NCBI GenBank assembly: GCA_964035795.1
Contig: OZ038320.1
Location: 22,648,589-22,712,588 of the forward strand
Direction: 5' to 3'
DNA from: Pterobdella sp. o SKG-2022
Taxonomy: Eukaryota; Annelida; Clitellata; Hirudinida; Piscicolidae
Length of the DNA stretch: 64,000 bases
Shown: positions 43,126-57,700 of the stretch, in pieces
Position numbering within the stretch: the stretch's first letter is position 1
Layout of the letters: the number at the start of each line of letters is the position of its first letter
Notes under the pieces: model-generated
Told to the model about the DNA's origin: nothing
Databases searched by the model: none
What the model saw: the letters and a program-made list of their open reading frames with translations, nothing else
Program-made: the position numbers and the translations under genes

Positions 43126-46100
43126 CTTTTGTCAGGTAATTTTTATTTATTCATAATTTAAAAATTTGAAAAAGTTGAAGAAGTTTCTTATAGTTATAGG
43201 AATATCTTGAAAGTCGAGAAGACACGAAAGAGGTTTCAAAATAATTTGCTGCAAAGGTTTTTGAGATTTTCGAATTTTACGAATGAAAAGAATTGACTGA
43301 ATTGGTAGAAGACAAATCGTTGTGATTAATCGATAGTTGAAACAAAAAAACAAAACAGAGTATTATTGATTAGCTAGGGTGGTTGTTTGAAATGTTGGTC
43401 TATTGATAAGTTGATTTTTGCTTGATGCTCGCTTTGATTAATGATGAGATTGATCAGAGTACACAATTTGTAAAAATACAAATGTTGAAAAACTCATAGA
43501 AAAGTTTATCAAAACGTGGAAAACAAAGCACAAAATAATTCTATTTTTTCTCGTTTTTTATTCCTTCTTTTATTTGGGATAGAGCCTTTTGATTTATGAG
43601 TCGATACTAAGAATATTTTTTCTATATTACTGGTTTAATGCAGTGCATTTTAAAAGAATTTTAAAAATGAGGTATTAATGACTAAAACTGATTTGACTTG
43701 AAAAATTGATGCAATCCATCAATGAGATAGAATGTTCTAAATGCGGCTAGTTATGACTGAAATAAACGTTTCATTTATAACAGGTGAATATGGAAGTCAA
43801 AAAATCTAAAAGAAAATTTAAAAAATATATTCTCGAATGGCTAAGTAAACAAGATGTAACGAGAAAGTATAGGAGGAAAAATGGTTAGATAAGTAATGAA
43901 AAAGCCATGACGCCAAATTTTAGAATTAGGATTTATATGTAAATTATGCAGTAGATAATGTAATTTGAATATAACTTTTAAGGTTACTAATAATTTCACG
44001 GGGCTTGAATCACATTAGAATCAAGATGAATTTACAGAAACCCTTTGAAAAATTTCAATCGCAAACTTAATGAATAATCAATTTTTCTTCATAAATTCTT
44101 TTCGACATAAAATTCAATTTAGTTATTTCGAATTTATCAGAAAACTCTAAGCTATATTCAAAACAAAAAAACTAAAATACGGAAAATCAACTAACATCGA
44201 TTATTTAAAAATAAATCATATAAAAATACAAGACGTGGAAAGCGTGTTTGGGTCTCGGTAGAACTATAAAGTGTGGGATATGCTACAAATGATGCGTGGT
44301 ATTGCACTAGAAATCATATCTCACGTGGTGTACGCACAAGTACGTGACCATCTTATTAATGCTTTTCAAATGATTGCTTATTTGTATGAGAAAATTCTAA
44401 ATAAATCTTTCATAACTCCGAATTAATACTGGGAGTTTTAAAAATATTTTGTAACTATGAAAAAAAATCAGGATTTATTAAAATACGATCTAAAATTACA
44501 TTTTAATATTGAATTTTTTTAGTTTTACATTATATAATCCTCAAAAAGTATTTAAAATTGAATTTGTGCTCCATAAAAACACATTTTATAAAAAGCCTTA
44601 GTTAAAATTCAAATTAAAACTGACGAACATTTTAAAAAGCCATATATAATTTTGAAAGCATAAAACAAAGTGTAAATTTGTAATGGCAAAAGTATGAAAT
44701 AAAGATTAGTTGCTTGTAATTGACGTCTGAAGAAGATTAAAGGAAGTGCGAGCAAATAAAGGAGCTTGCAAGGACCTCATGACGCATGCTGATTGCAGAA
44801 TCATTGAGAGTTTACTCACTTTTTATGACACAAGTCGAGATGCGCCCATCGCTCTTTTCAAGCCTTCGAAAGCTTTTCACTGATTGATGTCTTATTCGAA
44901 GCATTATTCATTTGCACAATAAAAGAAACATCAACAGCGTTTTTAATCTTGCTGGCATGTAATAATATAGACATTCAATATACTTTTAATTGGTACGTCA
45001 TCAATGCAAACATGAAACTGTTTTATAAATCAGTTCTACCATAAATGAATATGGAAATATCGCTTTTTATGTATTGTATCTTATTCCTTATGCAAAAAAA
45101 GACGCTATTTCGAAAACATAAATATTGTGTCTTGTATTTCACTCGAAAATCTAAACAAATTAATAGAATTCTTTATAGAAAACAGGTGTTTTGTAAGAAA
45201 GTTTAAAAAGTAATTTAGATACTTAAAGAAACCTTTTTGTTGCGTAACTGTGAATGTTCTTGAAAAGTAACAATTGCTAACTAATTTCAAAAATTTGATG
45301 AATTAGAAAACGTGAGAATTTAGACCTCTAGCACATTGAAAGCAAAATGAAGTTAAAGCTGAGGGTTGGGAGCTTACTTGAGGTATCCGAGATGAAAAAC
45401 AAATTTCAAATTTATTCTTTAAAGGTTCAAACTAAAAAGTTATAGAATGGTTCATAGAATATTAATAAAGTTTCTTCAAATTTTTGCGAATGAATAGAAG
45501 CATTTTTTTGATGCATTTTAGTTCTTAAAAACGACTCAATGTTTTAAGGAAAAGCATTTCAAAAAAATTTCAAATTTCAGAAATACATTTGAATCTGAAA
45601 AATGCAAACTGTTTAGATAACTTTGGAAATTTGAAAATATATTTTTGTCAAAATTTTGCTTCTAAAGAAAATAACAGTTGCAAAAAAAAAAATTTCGAAA
45701 AAATACGTGTTTGAAATATTGTAATGTATAAAAATAAACTTCATTTTAAGATAATCTTTTGAAACGGCAAACTGAAGTAAAATTATTCTTCGTTTTCAAT
45801 CGTCACTTCGTGTTAGTTCAGCTACAAAAATTACAAAACCCCATTCCATAAGTTGTATATTTGAATAAAAAAAACTCAAATTGTATGAATGGAATGGAAT
45901 GAAACCTTAATTTTATGTTTAAAATTTGTTTCAAAAATTACTGAAAATAAATCAAAAATTTGTTCAGAAGCTTAGAGAAATAAAAAAACCCAGAAATAGA
46001 TTTAAATAAGTTTTTTTTCATTTCGAAACTATATATTTCAAACCTATTCATTATAATTATAAGATTTATGCCACCCTCAGCAAGAGGTTGTGTGCTAAAC

Positions 46101-49100
46101 TCCAAGTTTTCATGTTATTCTTCAAATTTCTGGCTTTTGATTGTATCAGGAAAAGCTAATAAAAAGCAGTTTATTGAAATTTTTCAAAGATTAAATATTA
46201 GCTTATAATAAAACGTAATTTTCGATAAGTTACACTTTCGCATAAAACACAAGTCTATTTATTATTATTAAGTTAATTTATTATTTTGAAATATGAAACC
46301 GAAAAATATTTTTTTTAAATACATAAAAGTTTTTAAAAAACTTAAAAAATATTTTCAATACGAAATCATAAATTTTTGAAAAATTATACTTTTAACATAA
46401 ACTTGATATTTCAGTATTATAAATGGCAACTGTAATAATAAGATACTTGAGCTTTTGAAAAATTTCAAAAAACATGAAACGTCGAAATCAAGAGAGTCAT
46501 CATTAAAGTTTCCAAAAAGATATTTCATTTCCTCATTATGAAAATTCTTTAAACGAAATACTTTGTCAAATTGCAGCGTTTAAAATCTATGTATTTCGAG
46601 TTTAATGATTATTAGACTCATGTCGGGGTATATTAAACTTATAAATTAACTCAAAAGCGTGTGTTTTTTTATTGCGTGATATGAATATGACACAAAAGAA
46701 GGCAATGTGACCTGGAGCACCTATGGATAAAAGCCTGCAGCATAAGCCAAAGGTTGCCAAAATTCGTTTATTTATTGAAGCGATGTAGTAGAAATTTTAT
46801 GCGTGGTTTTGCGTGAGATTCGCAACTACACTTTTGAGTGCTATATATACTTTTTACAAGTTCGACTTAATTAAAAGAATTTTTAGTCATGCTGTTTTTA
46901 ATGTTGCTTTTCGTATAATTATTTCAAACAAACGTATGTAAAAATTTTTTTTTACAAGTTTCCAGGATTTTTAAAAACTATTTTCAATCTATATCTTTCT
47001 TAAAACTGATTTTTCATAACGCTCAGCAATAAGCACAAAGTTTGCGGTTTAAAAATGGTTTCATAACGCCAGCTTACTTAAGCATTTATTGTCAACCCAA
47101 TTTGTCAGCTGTCTGCATCTATGCGGTAATGATTTCATGTGATCGGGTCGTTATACCTAATGACCCTTCTGCTTGATAAATATTCATTGATGGAGAAGCA
47201 TTGTAAAACATATAACTTTCAACGATTTTTAAAAATTTACAGAAGATTAATTTATGATTGGCTTTTAGCGAATTATGTAGATGTTAATATAGCAAGAAGT
47301 TAGGTCGACTAATTCAATATTAAAAATCTTTTATTATTGCAACAATATATGATTTTCAATATCACAAATAAAAATAGAGAAAAATTATTTTGCATAAAAA
47401 GATGTAACTTGACGTTGTAGGTATGAAATAGAAAAATATTGAAATGTGTATGTAAAAACGTTTTTGTGTGGCATGTTTGTTCTTCCACATTTCCTTTACA
47501 CCATGACATGTTTAAACAAATACTTGGAGTCTTGTTGAAACCATTTTCAATGAAACTCAAAAAATTTCCAAAAATATTGATTTTTTCATACTTTCTTGGA
47601 AACCTGAAAAAAGCAGGCAAATCATGATATGAAGTAGAAAATTGAGTTTACTGACATATTTGAGCATTTCCAAGAATATAAGCTTTTAAATTTTCAAAAG
47701 TGAACATTTTTTGAAACGTTTTTATACTAAATTTTTTGAAAAATATTTTAAAGAAATTAGTATAGCTTTGAAAACATATTTTAAATACTATCCCTTCATG
47801 ACTGCACTCAGAATAGTTTATCTGAAAAACGTATCAGAGTAAACATTTTTTGTACTTCTCCAAAAAAGAAAATTTACTAAAAAAGACTATAACTGTAGTA
47901 TAGAGAACAATAGGGGTAGAGTACATATCATGAGACTTTCTTCTACTTAAGGCTTCATGTATGCATACCTGGTGTAATAAAGTAGTATTACTTGTCGATG
48001 TGCGCCCACCAGAGTGCCATAATCAATTGATTGCTAAATCACACTCTACATTCTTGTGTCTATATTTGTAGGAAAGCCATGTTTGTTCAAGTTTTTATGT
48101 CTTTCTTATACTTTCAAGTGTAGCTTTTGTGTGGGAATTTTTATTATATTTCCACAAATTCTCATAACTGTCGTTAATAAAAACAAAATAATTGATAAGT
48201 ATTTGCATCGTAAAAATTGTTATAATTATTTATTAAAAAGATAGGAATTAAAAATATTTGAAAAATAATAATAAATAATAATGAGCTCAAGTCATGGCGT
48301 GCATACAAATAAGAATATTGTTATTTATGTTGTAAAACATATACATATTTCTGAATGCAGTCTCACAATACATACAATTTCTTTAAAAATAAAATAGTTT
48401 GTTTTTGAAATAAAAACCTTTAATAAAAAGCTTAACAAGCCAATTATTTGTTGACAAAGAACTAATAAGCTAAAAAAGGTATAAAGCTATAAGTTTACGG
48501 CCACAAAAACTTGAAATTTCAACAAAACTTTGAAAAAATCAAAACGCTGAACAAATGAGTTATAAAAATTTAGTATGAGAAGAAAACTTTGAAATTTATT
48601 TAAATAATTTTGAGTGAAATTGACAACATAAAATCGATCATGCTTGTATCGATTCATCCCTCAACACTTGCTTAAGAAAGAACTTTGGGAGGAATTTGTA
48701 ATTGAATTCTATTTGTGAAACGTCGAAAAAGACATTCAACGAAGACTTTTTCAAACTAGTTTTAAATTAATGTTTCATGAAGATCTTCAAAATATAAATT
48801 TTCACAAAAATTCCACTGAGTTTTAAAAAAACTTGTGGAGAATGCTGTTATTGCTTTTTTTCTCTCTTCTACTGCTATTATTATTACAAATTTACTTTAT
48901 TTTGAAATGGATTCCTCATGAGGTGAAAAAAAATGCGGAATAGAAAAACTGTTCTTTTCTCACCTTCAAAATCTTTTTGAAAGCTTTTTAGATAGAATGT
49001 AATATATATTAAAATTGGAAAATTCTTCAAAAGAATTTCAATCTCATCGCCTTTTTTATTTGCTTTCTTGATCTATTTATGCATCCCTTTTGGGTTTTCG

Positions 49101-52100
49101 TCATTATTATAAAGTCGCATCAATCATTTTGCTATCAAATCTTAGAAAAAGATAATTTAAAAATTAATAAATATAGTAACATTTATTATTAAAAAATTGC
49201 AAAAAAGTTTTATTTTGAATTAAAGTTGATGAAAAGGTAGATTGTAAGGGACATGCGTTGTGACATCGGAAAGCAATTGTTTCTTTAAAATTTCATTCAG
49301 TGAAACTAAAGTTAAATTCTAACTTTTATGGAATTTTATCTGAAATTTAATGAACTTGGAGAAGTATTTCTGATATATCTATTGAATACAAAACCTCATA
49401 ACAATTATTTTTAAAAACTCAATGAAATTTAACGTTGCACAATGTAAAAAATTTAGTCAATTTTAAAGTGAATTATGTGAATTTGTGCTTAACATTCGAA
49501 CGTTTAAAGCGAATATTTAGTAATTTCGAATTGAGTAGAGAGCTATGAATAACATATAAACTGATAATAATAACTACTTTTAACTTTAATCAAGTAATAT
49601 TAGCCTTTTATCGGAGAATGAAACATTCATAACGAACCCATACCGTTTAGCTAATAAGCTCAAGTAAAAACTTGCGTATATGAGAAAAGATAAAACGTGG
49701 TTATCATTAAAAAAACAAAAATAATCTTTCAAAAAATCATCGCCAAATGCAAAACGAATCATGAAACCTATATAAGACCAAAAAATCTAATAGAAATGGA
49801 AATTACTTTCGAAGATAATAATATTCACTATTTTGTCAATATTATGCCCCATTAATTTGCACCGTTTCCATAACCCCTTTAAACAAGATAAGCTAATTTT
49901 GCACAAGATATTACCATATTGTTTTTTTGTTTATTAAAAAATAATGATTTTAAAAACAAACGCTGGATTCTGGAACTTTATAACATAAATTTTCACGTTG
50001 AAAATTTAGAATGTTTTGAGATATTTTGATGAACCCTATGTAACAACAATGTATTAAGTTTCAAAAACTCGTGTTCCAAGGTGAAGCTCTTCATAATTTT
50101 TATAAAATTAAAAAATACTAAAAGTGAATATTTTATTCAAAAAGTACCAAGCTTTTTTTTAAAAGTACACGTTTTAAGTATTTAAAACTGTTGCACTGTT
50201 AACAAAACGCATGTACTTACAAAAGAGAAATATTCAATGTTCAGTAATTTTGGATTTTTTACTTTGATTTGAAAAAAATCTCAAAGTTTTTTTATTGAGA
50301 ATGTTCAGCTGTTAGATTGATTTGGAATGAAACATCAGATGTCATTTGAAACTCAAAATCACAAAAACCTAAACATTTCAAAAATATTTGAAAGCTTAGT
50401 TATTTATGTGAAATAGAATATATCCAATTAATTTTTCAAAATTTTTATTATTTTGCTCAAGGAAATAGAAAATAATTGACTTTGTTGGACTTTTTTTCAA
50501 TTGAAAAAGCTTTTTATAATTTAAAATTATAGAGGTTTCAAAAACAATTGAAAATTATGAAAAAACACCTTATTATTTAAGAATTCTATTGGAGGTGCTA
50601 AATTATAGACTTTTGTTTCAAGATATAAATATCCCCTTGCCATATGTCTATTGCGGATCTGGTAAGGCTATCTTTTTGCTTGAATGCTTTGACTTTAATT
50701 ACCATTATCTTTGAAAGCATTTTTTTAATAAAATTTTTTGAGTAAATTGAAACGCGTTTTTAATATGAAATTCACTTTAGTGTAGTTTCATTTAAAAGCT
50801 TGAAACGGATTACAACGTAGCGTTAAAGTTTTTATAAAATTTTCATGGGAAGGGATAATGCATATTTCAAACATAAATGACATGTGAAATGAAAAAAAAC
50901 TAAATTTTAAGAAAGTCATAATTTTGAGTGCTTCAGGATACTAATGAGTGCTGTCTTCATTTCAAAAATGAATTATAACACTCAAAATACTGACGGCTGA
51001 TAATAAATTTTTTCAAGAATTTAAAAAATGTTAGATCAAAATAGCAAAAAACCATTTGAATAATTGCGAAATAGTATACTATCAAAAGCTAAGAGAGATC
51101 AATTAAACATGAGAAATAACTTTTCTCAAAGAAGTGACAGATTCAGAGAATATCAAGTTCGACTTGAGCGGAAAAACGTTGTATGGTTTTGAATAAAATT
51201 TCACCAGCATGCTTGTTGTACATTCAACAAAACAATTTGTTTTAACAATTCTCACCACGTAATTATCAAGTTTTTTCCCACCGGGTGAGCAAGATAAAAT
51301 ATCTGGCTGCAATGACATGAATGGGGAAGAATTTTGTTGGCAAAGGCATGAGGCGTTCACGACTGGTGTGTTTAATTGCTTCCCTGGAGTTTTAATGTTC
51401 AATTAATTTTGAATTTCAATTTTTTTGTTTTAACATTAATTTCAACTAAAATTTTTTGGATGGTTCAATAGTATTTAGAGAATGAGCATATGAATGGAAT
51501 TTGTACCTAATTATGGATCATTTATTGATTTTGATGAAACATGCAAAATAAAATACAAAACAATGTACGTTAAAAAATTATACAAAACAACTTTTTATTG
51601 AAAATTTCTTGTTGAAAGTAATTTGAATTATTTTGTCTGCATCCGAAATTTGTGGGTTTTTACATAACCAGAAGTTATCAAAACTCTTTTTGATTTTGTC
51701 ATGTTGATATAGAATTATTATCCAGACAAATAGATGAAATCCCTGGTTCTATTATAATAAGCTGGAATATTATTTTCAGAATTTTTATGAATAGTTTAGT
51801 GAAATTAAATTGGGTTTTTTCATGTTTGAATTGAAATTTTAAATAGAAATATTATTTTTTCAATTAAAAATTTTTTAATTCGATTAAATTTAATACATAT
51901 TTTGTTTAAAAATGCGTTTTTAGTGTCACTTCAAAAGTTTAATCAAACTATTAATCGAAAATTGTTCTTCAAAACTAAATTCTTACTAATGACTAGACTA
52001 TTGTTTTATATTATTGAAAAAACTTTTTGTCTCACATAATAGCAGTGTTAAATGTACAAATTTGAAACTCTGAACTGGATCTTTGATTTAACCTTTTTTT

Positions 52101-53329
52101 GCATGAAATTCTAGCTTGATAAAAAAACTATTAAAAGCACGGAAGATAAAAGCCCTAATTTAATTTTAAAATAGAAATGTATGGGAAGTGTTGTTGAAAA
52201 AGTTGTAATTGAGAGATAGAAAAATGATGTGATAGATGAAAGCGAAGTTCCTCATTAAGGTTATATTGATCCAATATTGAAGATAACATACATAGAAAAT
52301 CTTTTCATTCTGTTGAATAACTTCAATACCTTTTTAAAGAATAAGGTAAAAAAAAAATATATTTTATGAAACGATGAGAATATTTATAAAAATTTTCAAC
52401 TAGAATGTAAAAAACCAATTAAATGTTATACGACAAACATTTTATATTTCCTAGATGCAATAGTAAAGTAATAAAAGATAAAATCTAAGCTGAAAAGTCT
52501 CAAAAGAACACAGTTGATTTCCTCTGAACAATGCATTTGAATTTTATTCAGTTTTGAAAAATTAGAATATAACATAGTTTTTATTTGAAATCTTAAAAAC
52601 TCTTCCTTTTTTGAAAGCTACTCATTTTGACCGATTGTGAAGAGGATAAGAAACTTTAATTTTATATTATTTCAAGTTTTATGCGTAAAAATATATATTT
52701 TAAAAGCATATAAAAAAGCAAATTCATTTAATTAATTAGCTAAATACAAGAACTCGTGTATTGGAAGTAATAAATTGTCGAATATAATATTAAAAACCAT
52801 AAAAAATGAAATAATAATAATACGAATTTATTGCTATAAAAAGTTTCTGACAGATTAATTTCGCAGTAGCAGTTAATTGCCTTTAATGTTTTCAATGGTG
52901 ATGTTGATGGCGTGATGAACTTTTCCAAGAAAATTTATCTTTATGATTTATGCTTCAAATAATTATTCTTTCTAATATCAAAATTATTCAATATTTTCAT
53001 ATTTATCGTTTTGAGTTTTGAATTTTTTAAAAGTATTTTTTGTTGCTATTGGATTAATTTCCACGAAGTTTTATAAAAGTTCCAAGTTTTTGAATTTTTA
53101 ATAGTAACAAGTTCTATTTATTTAGCAACTGTTTGGAATGGAATTTAGTAGTTTTACTAATAACAATAGAGGCTTTTGAATTTAGATAATGAAAAACCGT
53201 GTGAATTAAAGTTATAACACTGAAATCTGAACTAGAAAATTTTAAAATTGTCATCATTATTTCATTTGTTAGGATTTACAAAAAAGCACTAAAAAATGAA
53301 TGTTGATTGAATAGTTAGAGTTTTTCGTT
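43126..53329. other. 10-kb gene desert
   Basis: No recognised gene. It may hold upstream exons or the promoter of the 42-43 kb gene; locally GC-richer patches lie at 44230-44350, 44720-44880, 46690-46780, 47090-47180 and 47930-48060. A 99-codon frame on - (51402-51103) is richer in Cys, Ser and Pro than background but has no motif I know. TTTGAAA, TTTCAAA and AAATTT words are very frequent. Confidence 0.45.
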
Positions 53330-54118
53330 CGCCGAAGCACGGCTTCCTTCCAACTTCCACGATTTTCTGTCTTTTGCAAGTTCGATTGCCTCTTCTACTG
53401 ATAGAAAGTGACGTTTTAAATCATCTTTGATGGTGGGGAGTAGGCTGGTATTTGATTTTGATGAAATCAATACTTGCTTCTTTTGTCAAAACATGGCCGT
53501 TCACACGCAAAATGTGGTTTAGCATCTGCCAGCGTCATTTTTTCACTTCACATATCGCTGGTTCAATGAGAGCATTTACTTATTTTGTAGACATGCGTTT
53601 GGGCCAGAGGATTTCATATACGTGTCTTACTATTTTTCTATTGAAACTGTCTATAGATCTTTCCATTTCTTTGTTCATCGAACAAGTGCTCGAGCCGAAA
53701 AGCATAATGGATAGGAGATATGCTTTATAACACCTTGTCTTTTTCGGTCTTGCTATGCTTGACGTCCATATTTTGTTCATTTTTCGCATGGCTATCATTG
53801 CTAGAATTTTTCTTCTTTTTCATTCTTTTTTAGAATCGAGAAGTGTTCCCAGTTTTTTGCTTTTTTTTCATTCACCATTCGTTCTATAACTTGACAGAGT
53901 TTCAGTTTTAGCTTTATTCATTTGTAGGTTTTAGGAAGCCAGGGTTTTTCGACAATGTCGAGGTCAATACCATCTTATAAAGTCTACGTCATCGGCATAC
54001 GCTGCGTCTTGTGCGAGCACTTTTTTCTGATGTCTTTCATTGCTGCTTCTAAATACGTTGTAAAGAGGACTGGACTGAGCCCATCATCCTGTGGGATACC
54101 TATTTTTGTTGCAAAAGT
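53330..54118 (-). mobile_element. RTE-like non-LTR retrotransposon relic
   Basis: On the - strand, frames broken by shifts encode the RTE-type reverse transcriptase end: IGIPQDDGLSPVLFTTYLEA (family G.PQGD.LSP.LF..YLE), AAYADDVDF with the catalytic YADD, MRKMNKIWTSSIARPKK, KAYLLSIMLFGSSTCSM (family ..L..LLYGSETW) and a C-terminal DDLKRHFLSVEEAIELAKDR-like stretch. The 5' half with the endonuclease is missing, so the copy is truncated and dead. It lies downstream of the cadherin gene and in the same orientation. Confidence 0.8.
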
Positions 54119-54798
54119 GGGACTTTTTTAATTTTGTTTCTTTCAAATCATTATACTGATTTTAACTACATTTAATAACAAATAAATGAATTAATATATA
54201 AAAACTACAAGTTTATGGATATTATTGAATGAATAAGTTTCAATTAAATGATTTAAAACTTAAAAAACTCATTTCTACCCTTCATACTACTTTATGTTAA
54301 ATTATCCTATAGAAATAATAAAAAATTATTCAAGTGAGTTTAAAAGAGTTTCAATGTTGTAATAATTCTCAACTAAAAATACCCTCTAGTTGAAAAAACT
54401 CTCAGTTAAATCTTGATTTTTTTTATTCATTAATCATTTTATTTCATTATTTAAAATAACTTTGAAATTGCATTTAAGAACATTTCAGATCATTTTTACA
54501 TTATTTGACCATTCAAAGCGACATAAAGCATCATCTTACATCTCCTTTGTAACTCAAGCTTTTGGCCATCAATAAATATATTCAAAATATTAAACAAAAA
54601 TCCTTTAAAAAGTTCATTGATAATCTCCCAGAGAAATTATATTTTTGAACTGAAAAATAATTTTCAAAGTTGAAAAAATGATTTAGTTTTATGTTCATTC
54701 TTATTACGATAAGCCCACAAAACAGGTTTTTATCTAAAGTAAAACGAAAAAATAGCTAAAAATTTTCGAAACTCTAGTGTTTATAGAGTTTACTACAG
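54119..54798. other. Cadherin 3' flank
   Basis: AT-rich. A likely - strand poly(A) signal (AATAAA, 54427-54422) is about 370 bases past the cadherin stop. Nothing else is seen. Confidence 0.5.
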
Positions 54799-57700
54799 TC
54801 ATACAACAAAACCTTTATTAGCTGAGTTTCGGCAGGCTTCTGTGAAATGCGAAAAGTGATGTTGTTGATGAAAACTATAGTTATTATATAGAGGATAACT
54901 ATCGACATTGTATTGGGAGTTTGCTTGTTGCACAACTTGGGCAGTATCATCTGAAACATCATTATCGCAATTCTTCTTATTGCTTAAACACAACTCACTG
55001 AATTTTTTGTTTGACATTTGATGTGTGTCAGCAAAGTGTTGCTTTTTTACTTCAATTTTGTTTGAAGGTTTTGTGTTTTGACTGCAGAGTTGAAAATAAT
55101 AAGGTCGTTGCTGATCTTTAATTAGGTCGTTCTGAGTTTCATTCGCTTCGCTGTTTTCTACTTGTCTTTTTTTACCCAAACACTTCCACTTTTGTTGTTT
55201 TTTTCCACAAACAATTATTCCCATTATTATTCCACAACTCACAAACACCATTAAACACAAACCTCCCACTAAAACTAAAATAAATCCACTCAAATAATCT
55301 TTGTTCTTTTTCAAACCTTCAAGCACAGAGTGACTGTTAGAATTTTTTGGAAAATCTGAAGGCATTATTTCTGTGTTTTTCTTTTTAATTAAATCATACA
55401 TGCTTTGATTGACGCCGATTAAGATGTTGAGTTTAGTCACGTGAGAAGGTGTGCCATTATCTCTCGCTTCTAACTGCACAAAATACAACTGCATGGGGGT
55501 TTAGTAATATCAAAATCAACATAAAAAAGATGAATAACCGTTGAAAAGCCAAAATATTCAATAATGATAAATCTTAAATTCAAAAATCTTTGAAAGCTTT
55601 GATTATTAACCATCATCATTCTTTCTTGATCCTTTTTAAGGCATATACAAATAAATCGATCACAAAAAAACAGAAAGTAAAATTAATCAGAATTTAAAAA
55701 AAAAATAAAACAAAAAACACGACAATTTTTCAAATTAGACTAAATAATCAAAAATTCATTCGCAATAAATATTGAAGAAAAGGCAAAAGCACTAATTGCA
55801 TATCACAAAGATGTGTAATCTTTCACACAAAAGCTTACTTTTTGATCACTTGTTTTACTTTTAAAAACTGATTCCTTTGACGCCAAAACGACATTTTGTT
55901 TGAAAATTTGTGTTTTGAAAAAGTTCCTATTCGTGATATTTTTCATCTGATACATGACATCGGCCCCGTGTAACGTATCTTCATACATTGAAGTTTTGCC
56001 TCTTGAAACCTTCTCGCTTTTATTTACTTTTTTATAGTTTCGACATAGTATTTGCTTCAAGTTGTGACTATTTTGTATATCATCTTGCAAAATGTTTAAC
56101 AGTTGATTCATGATATTTGTTTTAAAGTTATTTATTTTGTTGGAATAAATTACCCTTTTGTTAGATAAGCTTTTAATCCCAGAGGTGATTTTGTTATTTG
56201 TGTTGGTGCTGAATAGTTTAATGGAGTTAGAACTGTTGTTATGATAAGAAATAGAACCATTGTTATTGGGGTAATAATTATTTTGATTGTTTCGAGTTTT
56301 GAAATAGTCATTAAACGATGTTAGTTTTATAAGCAATTTTAATAACACAGGCAAAGATGAAGTCGAAATAAAGAAAGGAGATGGAGTTGATTTATTACCA
56401 AAATCTCCATTAAATTTAGTTTTACTCTTACTGATAACTTTGTTATGGATGTTTTTGGTTGTTTTTTTATTTTTATTTCTTATATTGCTTGTATTTTTTT
56501 GCTGCTCTCCAACAAATTCGTGGCTTTCTGACAAAGTAGAGTCGGACCGCCCATGAATGTTTTTGCCATTATTTATAACCTCAATTATTTCGGTCTTATT
56601 TTTAATTTCCGTAATTATATAATTTTCTGTTTTATCTTTAAAAGTAAATTTTTCATAAATGTCATCGCAGATTTTTATATTATTTCGTTTGGTGTCTACA
56701 CTTATAACGATTTCGAAGGCGAAGCTAACGCGATAATTTATGTGCGAATTGACGCCGGCGTCGAGGTCAGTTGCCTTGACAACCATGATGACGTAAAAAG
56801 GTGAAAACGAATGGGTGGAATTTGAAGTTGAGTTTGGAGAGTTTGGAGGAGTTGATATGGATGGGGGTTGCTTAGAAGAAGGAGGAGAGCTTGGTGTTTT
56901 CAAGGATGAAAAGTTAATGTTTTCATAGGGACTAAGGGTGTTTGAGGTCTGCTGGATGGGAAATGTATCACTGGGGAGAGCTGAGAGATGGGCGGTTGAT
57001 GATGGAAGGTAATGGATGTAAGGTGGATCAAGTTTTTCGTGAATAATGGAGTTTCTAAAAAGTTCATTGTAGTTTTTTTGGTCGAGTTGTTGGATGGTTG
57101 GTAGGTGTGTGATGTAGTGGGGAAGGGTGAACTTCGGTGGGTTGTCGTTCACGTCGTCAACCTAAGCAAAATGTAAATGACACCATAAAAAATATTATCT
57201 ATTCGAATATTTGTTTTAGTAAATGCCAGGTTATTGACTTTGTTTTTTAGATTGAATATCACATAAAATGCAATTTAGTCAAATTTCGTTGGAATATTCT
57301 TAACTGAATTATTTTGATATTTTTATAACCAATAAAACAAAATTTAATTTCACATTTGTTGTATAAACATAGACTGAATTTTCAAAATGCTCATAAATTA
57401 GGAAAAGTTTGGAGAAAATCCTCACCATTACCATTAGATAAACCAAAAGTGTGGATAGTTTGCGTTAGTAGGAATAAATATTGGAACAAAAAAAAACACA
57501 AAAATTGAAAATGCTGAATTATTGTGAAAATTATGGCCAGATTGGAATTGTTTTGAAAATCTTATGGGTTTTTTAAAGATTAATTTTTATTAAACATTTA
57601 ACAGTGTTTGCTTTTACTGCAAACATTATTATAAAAGAATTATTTAGATAAAATATAAAACAAAATGATTTGTGGCTGTATCTCTTGAACCTGATAAATA

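Noticed and set aside
52860..52930. Short - strand stretch reading HAINITIENIKGN, resembling a cadherin strand
   Set aside because: Too short, no DxND motif, no splice context, and downstream of the cadherin gene's stop.
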